DNA of 64,000 nt, taken from positions 114,031 to 178,030 of the forward strand of contig JAUIBA010000008.1 in assembly GCA_030427635.1 (NCBI GenBank), in the 5' to 3' direction. The notes beneath the pieces are model-generated. The model did no database searches. It saw nothing but the letters and a program-made list of their open reading frames with translations, and had not been told where the DNA came from. Shown in pieces: positions 20,801 through 27,825 of this stretch (position 1 is the first letter of the stretch; each line of letters starts with the position of its first letter). Both the position numbers and the translations under genes were made by a program. The DNA is from Bacteroidia bacterium. GTDB lineage: Bacteria > Bacteroidota > Bacteroidia > Chitinophagales > Chitinophagaceae.

Positions 20801-22573
20801 TACAGGGCTTACTGTTGCAGTACCGGTACCACCCGGTATTGTTCCCCAGTCACCACCAAATGTGGCACTACACAGATTCACAGAAGAATTCTGACACATG
20901 AGTGTCGGCCCGGTAATTGTATCTGGAGTGATACCCACAGTTACAATCTTGGTAGCGCGACAGCCCGTTACAGGTAATGTGTAGCTGATAGTAGCAGTAC
21001 CAGTACCCGGAGGGGTATAAACACCGGTTGTCACACCAATAGTACCCATACCGCCAGGATATGCACCTGGAGGGCTCATCGTCCAGAAGCCCCCTGTAGG
21101 CGTACTGGTAAATGTTACGGTCTGGCTAACACACAATGCAGGACCACCAGCTATCGGTGTAGGAACAGCATTAATAGTAATAGTCTTTGTCAGCGTACAG
21201 CTACCCAGATGGTAAACCACATTGGCAGTAGTATCACCCGCACCCATCAGTGCCAGTACATCACCCGTAGTAGGGTTCACTGTTATCAGCCCCAGAGATG
21301 ATGCGGTATCCATACTCCATGTACCACCACCCGGCGTGCCGGTAAGTGTTATGGTAGAGCCCTCACATACTGATGATGGCCCACCTATTGCTGTAGGCGC
21401 TGCAGTAGCAGTAACCACCACCGTCACAGAACAGCCCGCTACTGTATAGCTCACCGTAGCAGTGCCTGCTGTAGTGCTGGCCGGTGTAATGATACCATTG
21501 GTAGCATCCAGTATATCTACCACACCCGCCGGGCTGGCAGACCATGTACCACCAGCTGTAGCATTACATAGTGTTATTGTATCGTTTCCATAACACATAG
21601 GGGCATTACAGCCTATCGTGTCAGGGAATGGATTAACGGTAATAATAAGTGATGCAGAACAACCACCCGGATTAGTGAATGTAATCGTATCAGCACCTGT
21701 ATTGGTAGGCGAGGCAGAGTATGTTCCGGTAACTCCGTCTATAGTACCTACTGTAGCATTTGTACTGGTCCATGTACCCACGGTAGAGCCGGAGGCCAGT
21801 GTATACGGAGTAGTAGTACCCTGGCAGGCTACAGTAGGCCCTGTAATAGCAGCAGGAGTAGCAAACACGGTTACCGTATGTGTAGAAGCACAGCCACCGG
21901 CAAATGTATAAGATACATTCACCACACCAGCCGACGTTCCTGTAAGCACACCGGAGGCATCAACATTTGCAAAACCCGGAGGTGTAACAGACCATGTACC
22001 TCCTGTAGAAGTCGTTCCCAGGTGTATGGTATCACCCACACATACCGCATCACGACCGCCCACCGCATCTGGTTGCGGACAGACATTGAAAACCGCATCA
22101 TCGGATGTAAATGCAGTCATACTGGGGATACATGCCTGTGTGATAAACGTAAGGTGTACACGGTAGCGCACCGTATAGCAGCTCGTAGATGTCAGTACCG
22201 GAGAAGAATAAACAATGTTGGGAGAAGCAGCATTGATAGAACCGGAAACGATACCGGTTGCTGGTGTCACATATGTACCGCTCACAGCGTTAAATGAGTC
22301 AATTACATAGTTGGCAGTCCAGTCAGATCCTGTGGGAAGTGAACACGTTGTAGGTACAAATGTGAACGTTGCCACACCGCCACTACATACCAGCCCTGGC
22401 GATGATGCGGTTGGGATGATATTAGCACCCGAGAAGCCAATAGCAGCCATAGAGCGCGTCGGCATCACAGCAGACATAGCCATCAGCAGCGTAAATACAA
22501 TGCTCATGCAAGGCCATAGTCTGACAGGGTTAACCGGATTACGTCTTAAATGCGCTCGTAAGAAATTATTCAT
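14894..22573 (-). CDS. Giant SprB-like adhesin, 25 Ig-like repeats, T9SS type B tail
   Basis: A 2559-residue surface protein. Residues 1-45 are a long signal region (Arg-rich start, hydrophobic core ending RSMAA). After a unique domain of about 125 residues come 25 consecutive BIG2/Ig-like repeats of about 75 residues (roughly 172-2050), with a shared pattern I.G....C.G....L.....GGTWSS......I...TG.V.G...GT..ITYTLPTGC....TVNPLP. Each carries a Cys near the start and another in the GC motif, which fits one disulfide per domain. Five different PKD-like domains of about 80 residues follow. The last 95 residues are the gliding-motility-associated type B sorting domain (FTPNGDGMNDRF, IFGRWGELVY, GWDGQYKD, PPGVYYYVV). 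Its PorP/SprF partner is directly downstream. Roles in adhesion or gliding are inferred. Confidence 0.93.
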   Translation of the reverse strand: MNNFLRAHLRRNPVNPVRLWPCMSIVFTLLMAMSAVMPTRSMAAIGFSGANIIPTASSPGLVCSGGVATFTFVPTTCSLPTGSDWTANYVIDSFNAVSGTYVTPATGIVSGSINAASPNIVYSSPVLTSTSCYTVRYRVHLTFITQACIPSMTAFTSDDAVFNVCPQPDAVGGRDAVCVGDTIHLGTTSTGGTWSVTPPGFANVDASGVLTGTSAGVVNVSYTFAGGCASTHTVTVFATPAAITGPTVACQGTTTPYTLASGSTVGTWTSTNATVGTIDGVTGTYSASPTNTGADTITFTNPGGCSASLIITVNPFPDTIGCNAPMCYGNDTITLCNATAGGTWSASPAGVVDILDATNGIITPASTTAGTATVSYTVAGCSVTVVVTATAAPTAIGGPSSVCEGSTITLTGTPGGGTWSMDTASSLGLITVNPTTGDVLALMGAGDTTANVVYHLGSCTLTKTITINAVPTPIAGGPALCVSQTVTFTSTPTGGFWTMSPPGAYPGGMGTIGVTTGVYTPPGTGTATISYTLPVTGCRATKIVTVGITPDTITGPTLMCQNSSVNLCSATFGGDWGTIPGGTGTATVSPVFASCSDITGTSAGTVIVTYALSASGCSVSKIVTVTPAPTAIAGPDYVCQGSVANYTSSPTPGLWTINPTSLATIGPATGVVTGNTSGLTGNATITYTLPNGCFTTRVVTVSTTPGPITGVLSICVGQATALSSSPVGGTWMGTDTSVATVDTLTGFVNGVSPGAIIVTHTLQPSGCYTQAVVTVNPLPPAITGPTGACQGEHVTLSNSSPGGTWGSSLTSIATVNPTTGDVTALSPGTTTISYTTPSAGCVRTMVFTVHPLPLDILGTLSVCVGSTTALSNTSPGGPGTWSSSNPSVADVGSASGLVTGYAAGTANITYVLPTGCDTFATVTVNPLPATISGTPRTCIGSCTTLTNSSTGGTWSVFDPAVATIHPSLGTLCGVSVGTTRVTYTLPTGCITVTIATVDPTPPLPVGNQSICVGSSTTYTHAIPGGTWSSSDTNVAKVFLGTGLVVGMSVGVADITYTTIFGCSTSISITVNAVPPANTGTLYMCVNNSTTLSNPFPGGKWYTQNSAIASVDSVTGVVTGIDAGTTHITYRMPSGCAATSVVTVYPLPVISGSVLVCPGVASTLTASPTGGLWTSSPTSVATIGSLSGVVMGVNAGTVNVTYILASTCQAHITATVQPLPAVITGPTEVCQGSTIQLFNFTGGGGTWSSANPAIATINTTTGVVTGVSPGTATITFTANTTGCVISTIITVNPLPGPITGPSVVCAASSITLSSTPAGGTWSTTGHYTTIGTGTGVITGTSAGVDTVTYTLPTGCIRTSTVTVNPLPTPIAGDTAVCHGNTITIFSGPAGGTWSTTSSIITLTPLAAGSDTATVVGLTPGSAIVTYTLPTGCSDTGIVIVNPLPGPIAGAMNLCVHDSTTLTNPTPGGTWSSENVYIATFVPGTGRLGTVSAGTVTVTYTLPTGCFITGVVTINPTPQPITGTLNVCVGLTTTLGNVTTGGSWSSSNGAVATIGSADGVVTGITQGTSVITYSLPSSCYITAVVTVNPNPTPIVGPLAICRFDTTLPVLSSTPAGGTWSSSDPSVAFIFMPTGQLIGINAGTSIITYTLPTGCIRTAIATINPVPRASDILGPRVICLGQSATLVHSVLPGGTWISSNTLAVTISPTTGTYIGVGTGTSNITYTTPQGCDTFITVTVNPLPTAITGVLSVCVGSSTALSSTPAGGVWSSVSPGVGTIDATTGVFTGITPGVTQVIYTNSLTGCQISANVTVNPLPGTFTFLHSGGELCEADIDTILNPSPGGGWSVTSTPAGVISLTPFGAGLNSASISALTAGTANITYTLPTGCIRITTITVNPLPTPITGPDTVCFGSDIILSSYSPSGSVGTWTAAPSGIVTITPISAAQDTVTVHGDAVGTTYITYTNDFGCSVRDSVTVRPLPGVIGGPGAVCEGSTITMTNDTAGGSWSISDTTVITTIATIDPVTGVVTGVLEGTATVTYTMPTGCFVIRDITVNPLPDVSIVSFPSIICKYSNTTLTATGAGTGGTYSWSPGTGLSTTTGPVVVAGPTVTTTYTVTGTTAAGCSDTAWVTVWVDSLLNDITITGQDTICKGDCTVLIANGREGTYFEWRPATGLSCTICDTVTACPVSTITYNALAIDSLGCRDSLDFTVHVMPLPQLSVSPNPVIVCNGSSTQMTVNDEFSTPGYQTRYGWFPNAFLSCDTCSNPSTSTTFNLVYKVTGITPFGCIDSIHVPVTVLDSAFNSINKDTVICPEGSAQLYAISINPDGARSDFLWSSNVPSNMRTISNPVVSPAVTTTYSVVITPNVCWPDTLYTTVVVAPAPEVRVTATPGGAVAPGTLVTLDAVISNGLVLSTYAWSDPSLVSCVECFKTTTTPTVTTTYTFTATSVYGCENSATVTIVVGCENSQVYIANSFTPNGDGMNDRFYVQGKGISRVDKFLIFGRWGELVYERYNIDANDPSTGWDGQYKDVMLPPGVYYYVVEATCNLGQVFTYKGDVTIVK
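16410..22080 (-). repeat. Array of 25 coding repeats, about 225-245 bp each
   Basis: Counted in translation from CPQPDAVGG to DITVNPLP. Units differ clearly at the DNA level, so the array is old rather than freshly expanded. The most regular units are in the middle of the array. Confidence 0.85.
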
Positions 22574-23179
22574 ACTACCGTTTTTAAAATTTTGCTTTAA
22601 GCCCGTACAGACGGACTTTTCCCAACTTTTATACCTGTCGTTTTTTACCCAACAGGCGCTCTTATACCAAATACACTACACCCGATTACGCACCCTTTTT
22701 GTTAAAAAAAGGTCCGCAAAAAGGAGAGTAAACATACTAAAAATAGTATGCAGTCCGAAAAGTACGTTATTTTTTTCAAAATTTCCTAACGCCTGCATAC
22801 ATATCATAATATATATTCAACACACATTACACTTCGCAACAACATATTGCTATTTGTACTGAATTGACTACGCTCACCCATTACCCCTCCATGAGGGCAA
22901 AAAATACCCTGCACACCCGTCAGGCATGCTGAAAACAACTAAAATATTAAATAATATATTGCTGTTTGGCCATATCCTCATCTCATACATCATCCCCATA
23001 CTCCTTCCGATGGCTGTTACCTAAAAGCAGAAAATATTATCTGCAAGTGAAAATTATTCTCCGAAAGAATAGTAGACCCAATCAGCATATAATGGCGCAT
23101 TACACATTCAGGTTGTTAGTATTCCTGATGCATATTTCTAAATTTAAAGCATTTATGATACGTATGTTTTCACACCGCC
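22574..23179. other. Intergenic region upstream of the giant adhesin
   Basis: About 600 bases without a supported gene. Open frames here have no signal peptide, family motif or promoter support. The stretch is AT-rich and must contain the adhesin promoter, but I could not find a convincing TAnnTTTG box on the minus strand. A 7-bp inverted repeat with an AAAA loop lies at 22733-22750 (CATACTA/TAGTATG). Confidence 0.6.
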
Positions 23180-24496
23180 CTACCCCTGCTGATCCACTCT
23201 TCTTATGTCAGCGCCCAGTGCGTTCAGACGCTCGTCTATTCGCTCATATCCACGGTCTATCTGATGAATGTTCTGAATAGTACTCTTTCCACTGGCTGAA
23301 AGGGCGGCGATAAGTAATGCCACGCCGGCACGGATATCCGGAGACACCATATTTATACCCCTCAGCGCCACTTGCTTATCCAGCCCTATTACTACCGCAC
23401 GGTGCGGGTCACAAAGCACTATCTGAGCCCCCATTTCTATAAGCCGGTCCACAAAGAATAGTCTGCTCTCAAACATTTTCTGGTGCACCAGCACCGTACC
23501 TTTAGCCTGTGTAGCCGTTACCAGCACTATACTCAGCAGGTCAGGTGTAAATCCCGGCCATGGGTGGTCATAAACGGTAAGTATAGACCCATCTATAAAC
23601 TTCTGTATGCGGTACTGCTGCTGTGCCGGCACATAAATATCATCGCCCCGCACTTCCAGCTCTATACCCATTCTTCTGAATACATCCGGTATCAGTCCCA
23701 GTTGCGCCACATCTGCATTCCGTATCGTTATTTCGCTCTCCGTCATTGCAGCCAGCCCTATAAATGAGCCCACTTCTATCATATCAGCCAGTAACCGGTG
23801 TTCTGTTCCGCCCAGGCGCTGCACCCCCTCTATCGTTATCAGGTTAGAGCTGATACCGCTTATGCGTGCCCCCATACGGTTCAGCATATGGCATAGCTGC
23901 TGCACATACGGCTCACATGCTGCATTATATATTGTAGTGGTTCCTTCGGCCAGCACAGCTGCCATTATCATATTGGCAGTACCGGTTACTGAAGGCTCTT
24001 CCAGTAGCAGATGCGTCCCCTGCAACTTTTCTGCATTCAGGGAAAACAACTGGTTTTCTACATCATAGGAAAACTTTACACCCAGCCGCTCAAAACCCAG
24101 TATGTGTGTATCCAGCCTGCGGCGGCCTATCTTATCACCGCCCGGCTGTGGTATATATGCCCTGCCGAAACGGGCCAGCATAGGCCCTGCCAGCATTACA
24201 GTACCACGCAGCTTCCCCGATTTTTTTCTGAAGGTATGTGTAGCAAAGTAATCAGGATCTATATCTGCTGCTTTCAGTGTCACGGTATTACGGTCCTGCC
24301 TGTCTACAGCTACACCCATATCCGCCAGCACATCTATCAGTGCGTTTACATCTGCAATGTCCGGTATGTTGGAAAAAGTTACCGCCTCTTCAGTAAGAAG
24401 GGCTGCACATAACACCTGCAAAGCTTCATTTTTGGCGCCCTGCGGGGTTATGCTGCCCTGCAGCCTGCGGCCGCCCCTTATCTCAAAAACACTCAT
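23180..24496 (-). CDS. murA: UDP-N-acetylglucosamine 1-carboxyvinyltransferase, fosfomycin-insensitive type
   Basis: Transfers enolpyruvate from PEP to UDP-GlcNAc, the first committed step of peptidoglycan synthesis, in the cytoplasm. The ATG at 24494-24496 gives MSVFEIRGGRRLQGSITPQGAKNEAL, with the catalytic Lys and Asn in GAKNEA. The inside-out barrel repeats continue to the end (438 residues, slightly longer than E. coli). The active-site loop reads PQPGGDKIGRRRLDTH: residue 121 is Asp (codon GAT at 24136-24134) where fosfomycin-sensitive enzymes have Cys115. Asp is found naturally in fosfomycin-resistant MurA of Mycobacterium and Chlamydia, and the enzyme remains active. The other key motifs (AGPMLARFG, RLG..TEHRLLADMIE) are intact. 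It is a single gene with no mur partner nearby. Confidence 0.95.
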   Translation of the reverse strand: MSVFEIRGGRRLQGSITPQGAKNEALQVLCAALLTEEAVTFSNIPDIADVNALIDVLADMGVAVDRQDRNTVTLKAADIDPDYFATHTFRKKSGKLRGTVMLAGPMLARFGRAYIPQPGGDKIGRRRLDTHILGFERLGVKFSYDVENQLFSLNAEKLQGTHLLLEEPSVTGTANMIMAAVLAEGTTTIYNAACEPYVQQLCHMLNRMGARISGISSNLITIEGVQRLGGTEHRLLADMIEVGSFIGLAAMTESEITIRNADVAQLGLIPDVFRRMGIELEVRGDDIYVPAQQQYRIQKFIDGSILTVYDHPWPGFTPDLLSIVLVTATQAKGTVLVHQKMFESRLFFVDRLIEMGAQIVLCDPHRAVVIGLDKQVALRGINMVSPDIRAGVALLIAALSASGKSTIQNIHQIDRGYERIDERLNALGADIRRVDQQG

Positions 24497-24635
24497 AAGC
24501 TGCAAGTTACAAAACAATGGGCAGGCTTATCATTAACTAATATGCAACTATAGATGCCCCTTCATTTATACAGATTGTTGTAATTTTAGGGCCACAGCAC
24601 CCCTTGCGGTTTCTTACTAAAAAACACAGACAGTT

Positions 24636-25220
24636 ATGAGAAAAGTGATGAGCATGTTATTGGTATGCACGCTTCCGTTTATCGCCACTGCACAGCAGCA
24701 GATTACGGTAAATGAAGGAGAAGTAAAAATGGGTAAAACAAAAATGTGGACTTTCAGTGCTGCCTACCCTTACGATAAAGGACATACAAAAAATGTTATA
24801 GTTGACAACTTTGATGCAGCAGGCGTTAAGCGTACCGGACACAAAAAAGGGGTGCAGAAATATATGGCTGCTAAGTGGAACACCATAAGCAGCAGCAAAG
24901 GCGACTACTACTACCGTATCAGAAGTAAAAAAGGAAGAACTATTGTTTATTTCGCTGCATCTAAAGGTTATGACAACTTCATCACATCGGCCAATGATTC
25001 TACTGCCGCCGCTAAAATGAAGAAATACCTGATTGACCTTGATACGCAGATAGCTAATGCCATAAAACTGGAAGAGAAAGAGAAGGAAATGGCAGCAATA
25101 GCTAAGCGCAATGAAGAGCTTACCAAAGAGCTGAATAAAGGTAAAGAACAGCAGGCACAGAAAGCAGGCGAAGTGAAACAACTGCAGAAGTCTATGAAAG
25201 CGCCTGACCCGGTAAAATAA
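24636..25220 (+). CDS. Exported protein with C-terminal coiled coil, unknown function
   Basis: A 194-residue protein. Residues 1-19 form a signal peptide (MRKVMSMLLVCTLPFIATA, then QQQ). Residues about 25-125 are a basic, aromatic-rich globular region (KMWTFSAAYPYDKGH, YYYRIRSKKGRTIVYFAASKGYDNF). Residues about 130-190 are Lys/Glu-rich with heptads (LEEKEKEMAAIAKRNEELTKELNKG), a likely coiled coil. No family recognised. It precedes the MerR gene by 56 nt on the same strand. A TAATTTTA box lies about 55 nt upstream. Placement suggests a periplasmic or envelope protein. Confidence 0.65.
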   Translation: MRKVMSMLLVCTLPFIATAQQQITVNEGEVKMGKTKMWTFSAAYPYDKGHTKNVIVDNFDAAGVKRTGHKKGVQKYMAAKWNTISSSKGDYYYRIRSKKGRTIVYFAASKGYDNFITSANDSTAAAKMKKYLIDLDTQIANAIKLEEKEKEMAAIAKRNEELTKELNKGKEQQAQKAGEVKQLQKSMKAPDPVK

Positions 25221-25276
25221 ACATCCGGCAGCTGTAAGCAGAACTTATTTTTTATCACAAATCCGATAAGGAGCGT

Positions 25277-26233
25277 ATGAGTACCCGTATAGTCACCCTG
25301 TTTGGCGAGGAGATAATCCCGGAGCCCCAGAAACCGGCGGGGAAAGCTCGTGCTCCACGTAAGAAAAAAGTTGCTGACTCAGACTCACAGGAGCAGGAAA
25401 CAGAGGATAATAACGATGCAGCTGCCGGTAATGATATTCCTGCTACTGACACTCCCCCTGTAGCCTTGCCCGTACAATTATCGGAAGCAGAAGAAACTAT
25501 AACGCCTGCCAATACTCATGATGCAGACGTAATAGCACCCGGAGAGGACACACATACTACTGCAGAACAGGAAACAGTATCGGAATTTCCACAGGAAGAA
25601 GCTCCGGCAGCAACAGCTACGGGCTCACCTGAAACAGAGGAAATTGCTGTTGAAACACAACCTGATGAACACACAGCCCCTGAAGTGCCTGCTCCGGTAG
25701 CAGATGCTATACCGGAAACACTGAAGCCCCCGGCCATAAAACCCGCTGGCCGCGAGGCTCTGCTGGCAGCCATAAGGCAAACAGTACATACACCTGAAAC
25801 CCCTGCTGATAAGGAAGTATCTGCATCTGAACCAGCAACAGAAAGTCAGGAAAAAAAAGGACGTAAACGTACTGCCGCAGGTACATCAGAAACGCCTGAT
25901 AATCTGCCTGAAGACTGGAAAGGAGAGAAAAACTATTACACTATTGGTGAAGTGGCAGCCCTCTTCAATGTTAAGACTTCGCATATACGCTTCTGGACTA
26001 ACGACTTTAAACTGAAAGTGCGCACCACCCGTAAAGGCGACCGGCTTTATACCCCCGACCAGATAAAGGAACTGCGCACCATATATCATCTGGTAAAGGA
26101 GCGCGGCTTCACACTATCCGGAGCAAAAGCTAAGTTGAAAACGCAGAATAAGAGAGACGTTACCACAATCGATTTGAAAGATGCACTCACAAATCTGCGG
26201 GGAAAACTGCAGATACTACGGGACCAGCTTTAA
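25277..26233 (+). CDS. MerR-family regulator with long acidic N-terminal extension
   Basis: A 318-residue protein. Residues 1-210 are Pro/Ala/Glu/Thr-rich and probably disordered, beginning with the ordered-looking motif STRIVTLFGEEIIPEPQKP and a basic patch (KARAPRKKK). Residues about 220-290 are a MerR winged-helix domain (YYTIGEVAALFNVKTSHIRFWTNDF, RKGDRLYTPDQIKELRTIYHLVKERGFTLSGAK), followed by a short helix for dimerisation. There is no Cys-based or drug-binding effector domain after the HTH, so what it senses is unclear. It is one of the few genes here with a Shine-Dalgarno-like AAGGAG, 4-5 nt before the ATG. The thioredoxin-like gene starts 25 nt downstream. Confidence 0.85.
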   Translation: MSTRIVTLFGEEIIPEPQKPAGKARAPRKKKVADSDSQEQETEDNNDAAAGNDIPATDTPPVALPVQLSEAEETITPANTHDADVIAPGEDTHTTAEQETVSEFPQEEAPAATATGSPETEEIAVETQPDEHTAPEVPAPVADAIPETLKPPAIKPAGREALLAAIRQTVHTPETPADKEVSASEPATESQEKKGRKRTAAGTSETPDNLPEDWKGEKNYYTIGEVAALFNVKTSHIRFWTNDFKLKVRTTRKGDRLYTPDQIKELRTIYHLVKERGFTLSGAKAKLKTQNKRDVTTIDLKDALTNLRGKLQILRDQL

Positions 26234-26258
26234 CCTGTTACATCAGAATATCTAAGCT

Positions 26259-26879
26259 ATGCCAATCACAAACAGAAATATAACACTGATACTGGCAGCT
26301 GCACTGCTCACTACTACCGACGCTGCAGCTCAGATGCCCCCACATATTCCCAAACCTGTACTTATGCGCGCACAAACCTCTATTCAACAGATCCTGCCGG
26401 AAGGCCAGGCCGATTATGAACAATCCCGCGATGCAGAGAACAGTCAGGTTGTATATAAGGGCATTTTTTCATGGCATCACATGGAAGAAGAACCCTCTTT
26501 TTCATGGATGGTAAAAGGCATGGACGAGTATAAGCCCGATGCCGCAGTACTGGTACAGTTGCAGCCACTCATGCAGCAATATAAATTCGGCATTTTTCTG
26601 GGCACCTGGTGCGAAGACTCTCAAAACCTCATACCTAAGCTCTATAAAATATTACAGGAGCTGAATATCAACTGGGAAGAAGTAATGCTTATAGGTATGG
26701 ACCGCGCCAAAACCACACATACGCCACAGGCACAGCAGCTGGTAAAGCAATACAGTGTATCTCTGGTGCCTACCATTCTCCTGCTGAATGCTGACGGTAC
26801 AGAAGCAGGCCGTATTACAGAGACCGTACAGAAAAGCGTAGAGGCCGATCTCCTTGCTATTATGAAAGGAAATAAGTAA
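26259..26879 (+). CDS. Exported thioredoxin-like protein with single-Cys motif
   Basis: A 206-residue protein with a signal peptide (residues 1-25, ending DAAAQ). Residues about 95-205 are thioredoxin-fold: FGIFLGTWCEDSQNLIPKLYKIL, then VSLVPTILLLNADGTEAGRI with the cis-Pro in VPT. The active site is Cys-Glu-Asp-Ser, CxxS rather than CxxC, so it cannot form the normal internal disulfide; such proteins often act as monothiol isomerases or have other roles. The N-terminal 90 residues hold SWHHMEEEPSFSWM, unknown to me. It probably shares a transcript with the MerR gene upstream. Periplasmic location inferred. Confidence 0.78.
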   Translation: MPITNRNITLILAAALLTTTDAAAQMPPHIPKPVLMRAQTSIQQILPEGQADYEQSRDAENSQVVYKGIFSWHHMEEEPSFSWMVKGMDEYKPDAAVLVQLQPLMQQYKFGIFLGTWCEDSQNLIPKLYKILQELNINWEEVMLIGMDRAKTTHTPQAQQLVKQYSVSLVPTILLLNADGTEAGRITETVQKSVEADLLAIMKGNK

Positions 26880-26902
26880 CCGGCACTAACATTACCGCAA
26901 TA

Positions 26903-27706
26903 TCACCACAGCATGCGCCGCACCTTCCATGCGCGTAGCAGCAGAAAGGCAAACAGCATACCACCCAGATGCGCAAAGTGAGCTATGTTATCTCCTACCG
27001 AATCTCTGATACCTGATGTAAGCTCTATCATAGCAAATATCACCACCGCCCATTTTGCCTTTATAGGCACTGGTATCGGGAAAATGAAAAGCGTCGTATT
27101 GGGGAAGATATAGGCAAAAGCAAACAACACACCATACACAGCGCCCGATGCGCCTACAGTAGCCTCATTTACCATGGCCATATAGTACTCATTGATACGC
27201 TCTACAGATACACTTGCACAGTCAGTACAGTCAGGGTGCTCACTCCAGTAAGACAGAATAGAGCCAAATGCAGGATGCGCCAGCTTTCCTTTCTGCAGCA
27301 TTTTTGCATACTCCTGTATGGTAGGATGCTGCTGGTAATACACAAATGCATTATGAAAGCCATCATACTGCATAGCCAGCACCGACAGATGACAAATAGC
27401 AGCGCCCACACCACATATAAGATAGAAGGCCAGAAAACGCTGCGGCCCCATCGATTCTTCCAGCACCCTGCCAAACATTACAAGAGCAAACATGTTGAAG
27501 AATATGTGCATGAAGCCCCCATGCATGAACATATGCGTAAGCAGCTGCCACCAGCGGAAGTAGGGCGAATGCCAGTAATGTAGTGCAAACAGGTTCTCCA
27601 CCTGATCACCCATCATCGTCTGCAGTAAAAACACCAGCACATTTATTATCAGTAGATTTTTCACTACCGGAGGCATTTGCATATTACCTCTACCTGTATT
27701 TAGCAT
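26903..27706 (-). CDS. Rhomboid-family intramembrane serine protease
   Basis: A 267-residue membrane protease. It has the rhomboid hallmarks: WWQLLTHMFMHGGFMHIFFNM (about 52-72), the catalytic serine Ser187 in GASGAVYG and the catalytic histidine in AHFAHLGG (His246). Six hydrophobic helices are visible. An unusual loop of about 70 residues (113-182), including a CTDC motif, separates the early helices from the serine helix. This GlpG/AarA-type enzyme would cleave membrane helices; its substrate is unknown. TATTTTTG on the minus strand at 27711-27718 lies just 4 nt before the ATG, so the mRNA may be leaderless. It converges with the thioredoxin-like gene. Confidence 0.9.
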   Translation of the reverse strand: MLNTGRGNMQMPPVVKNLLIINVLVFLLQTMMGDQVENLFALHYWHSPYFRWWQLLTHMFMHGGFMHIFFNMFALVMFGRVLEESMGPQRFLAFYLICGVGAAICHLSVLAMQYDGFHNAFVYYQQHPTIQEYAKMLQKGKLAHPAFGSILSYWSEHPDCTDCASVSVERINEYYMAMVNEATVGASGAVYGVLFAFAYIFPNTTLFIFPIPVPIKAKWAVVIFAMIELTSGIRDSVGDNIAHFAHLGGMLFAFLLLRAWKVRRMLW

Positions 27707-27710
27707 ACTA

Positions 27711-27718
27711 CAAAAATA
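27711..27718 (-). promoter_or_regulatory. -7 box 4 nt before the rhomboid start codon
   Basis: TATTTTTG on the minus strand, then TAGT, then ATG. With a start site a few nt after the box, the transcript would begin at or next to the ATG. Confidence 0.5.
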
Positions 27719-27825
27719 AACACATTCGGGCCAACATGGGTAATACAGACTATTATGCTGCCCTTTACCGTCAGTCCAGACACATTATTAACGATGCTGT
27801 AACTTTACCTTTTATCTTTTCTGCA

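Noticed and set aside
16410..22080. Regular repeat array that might suggest a CRISPR or satellite
   Set aside because: The units are about 225-245 bp, all in one reading frame, and encode Ig-like domains. There is no short direct repeat with unique spacers.
27583..27825. Longer N-terminus for the class IV aminotransferase
   Set aside because: It overlaps the divergent rhomboid gene and its promoter, contains a likely promoter box of its own gene, and has no similarity to the enzyme family.
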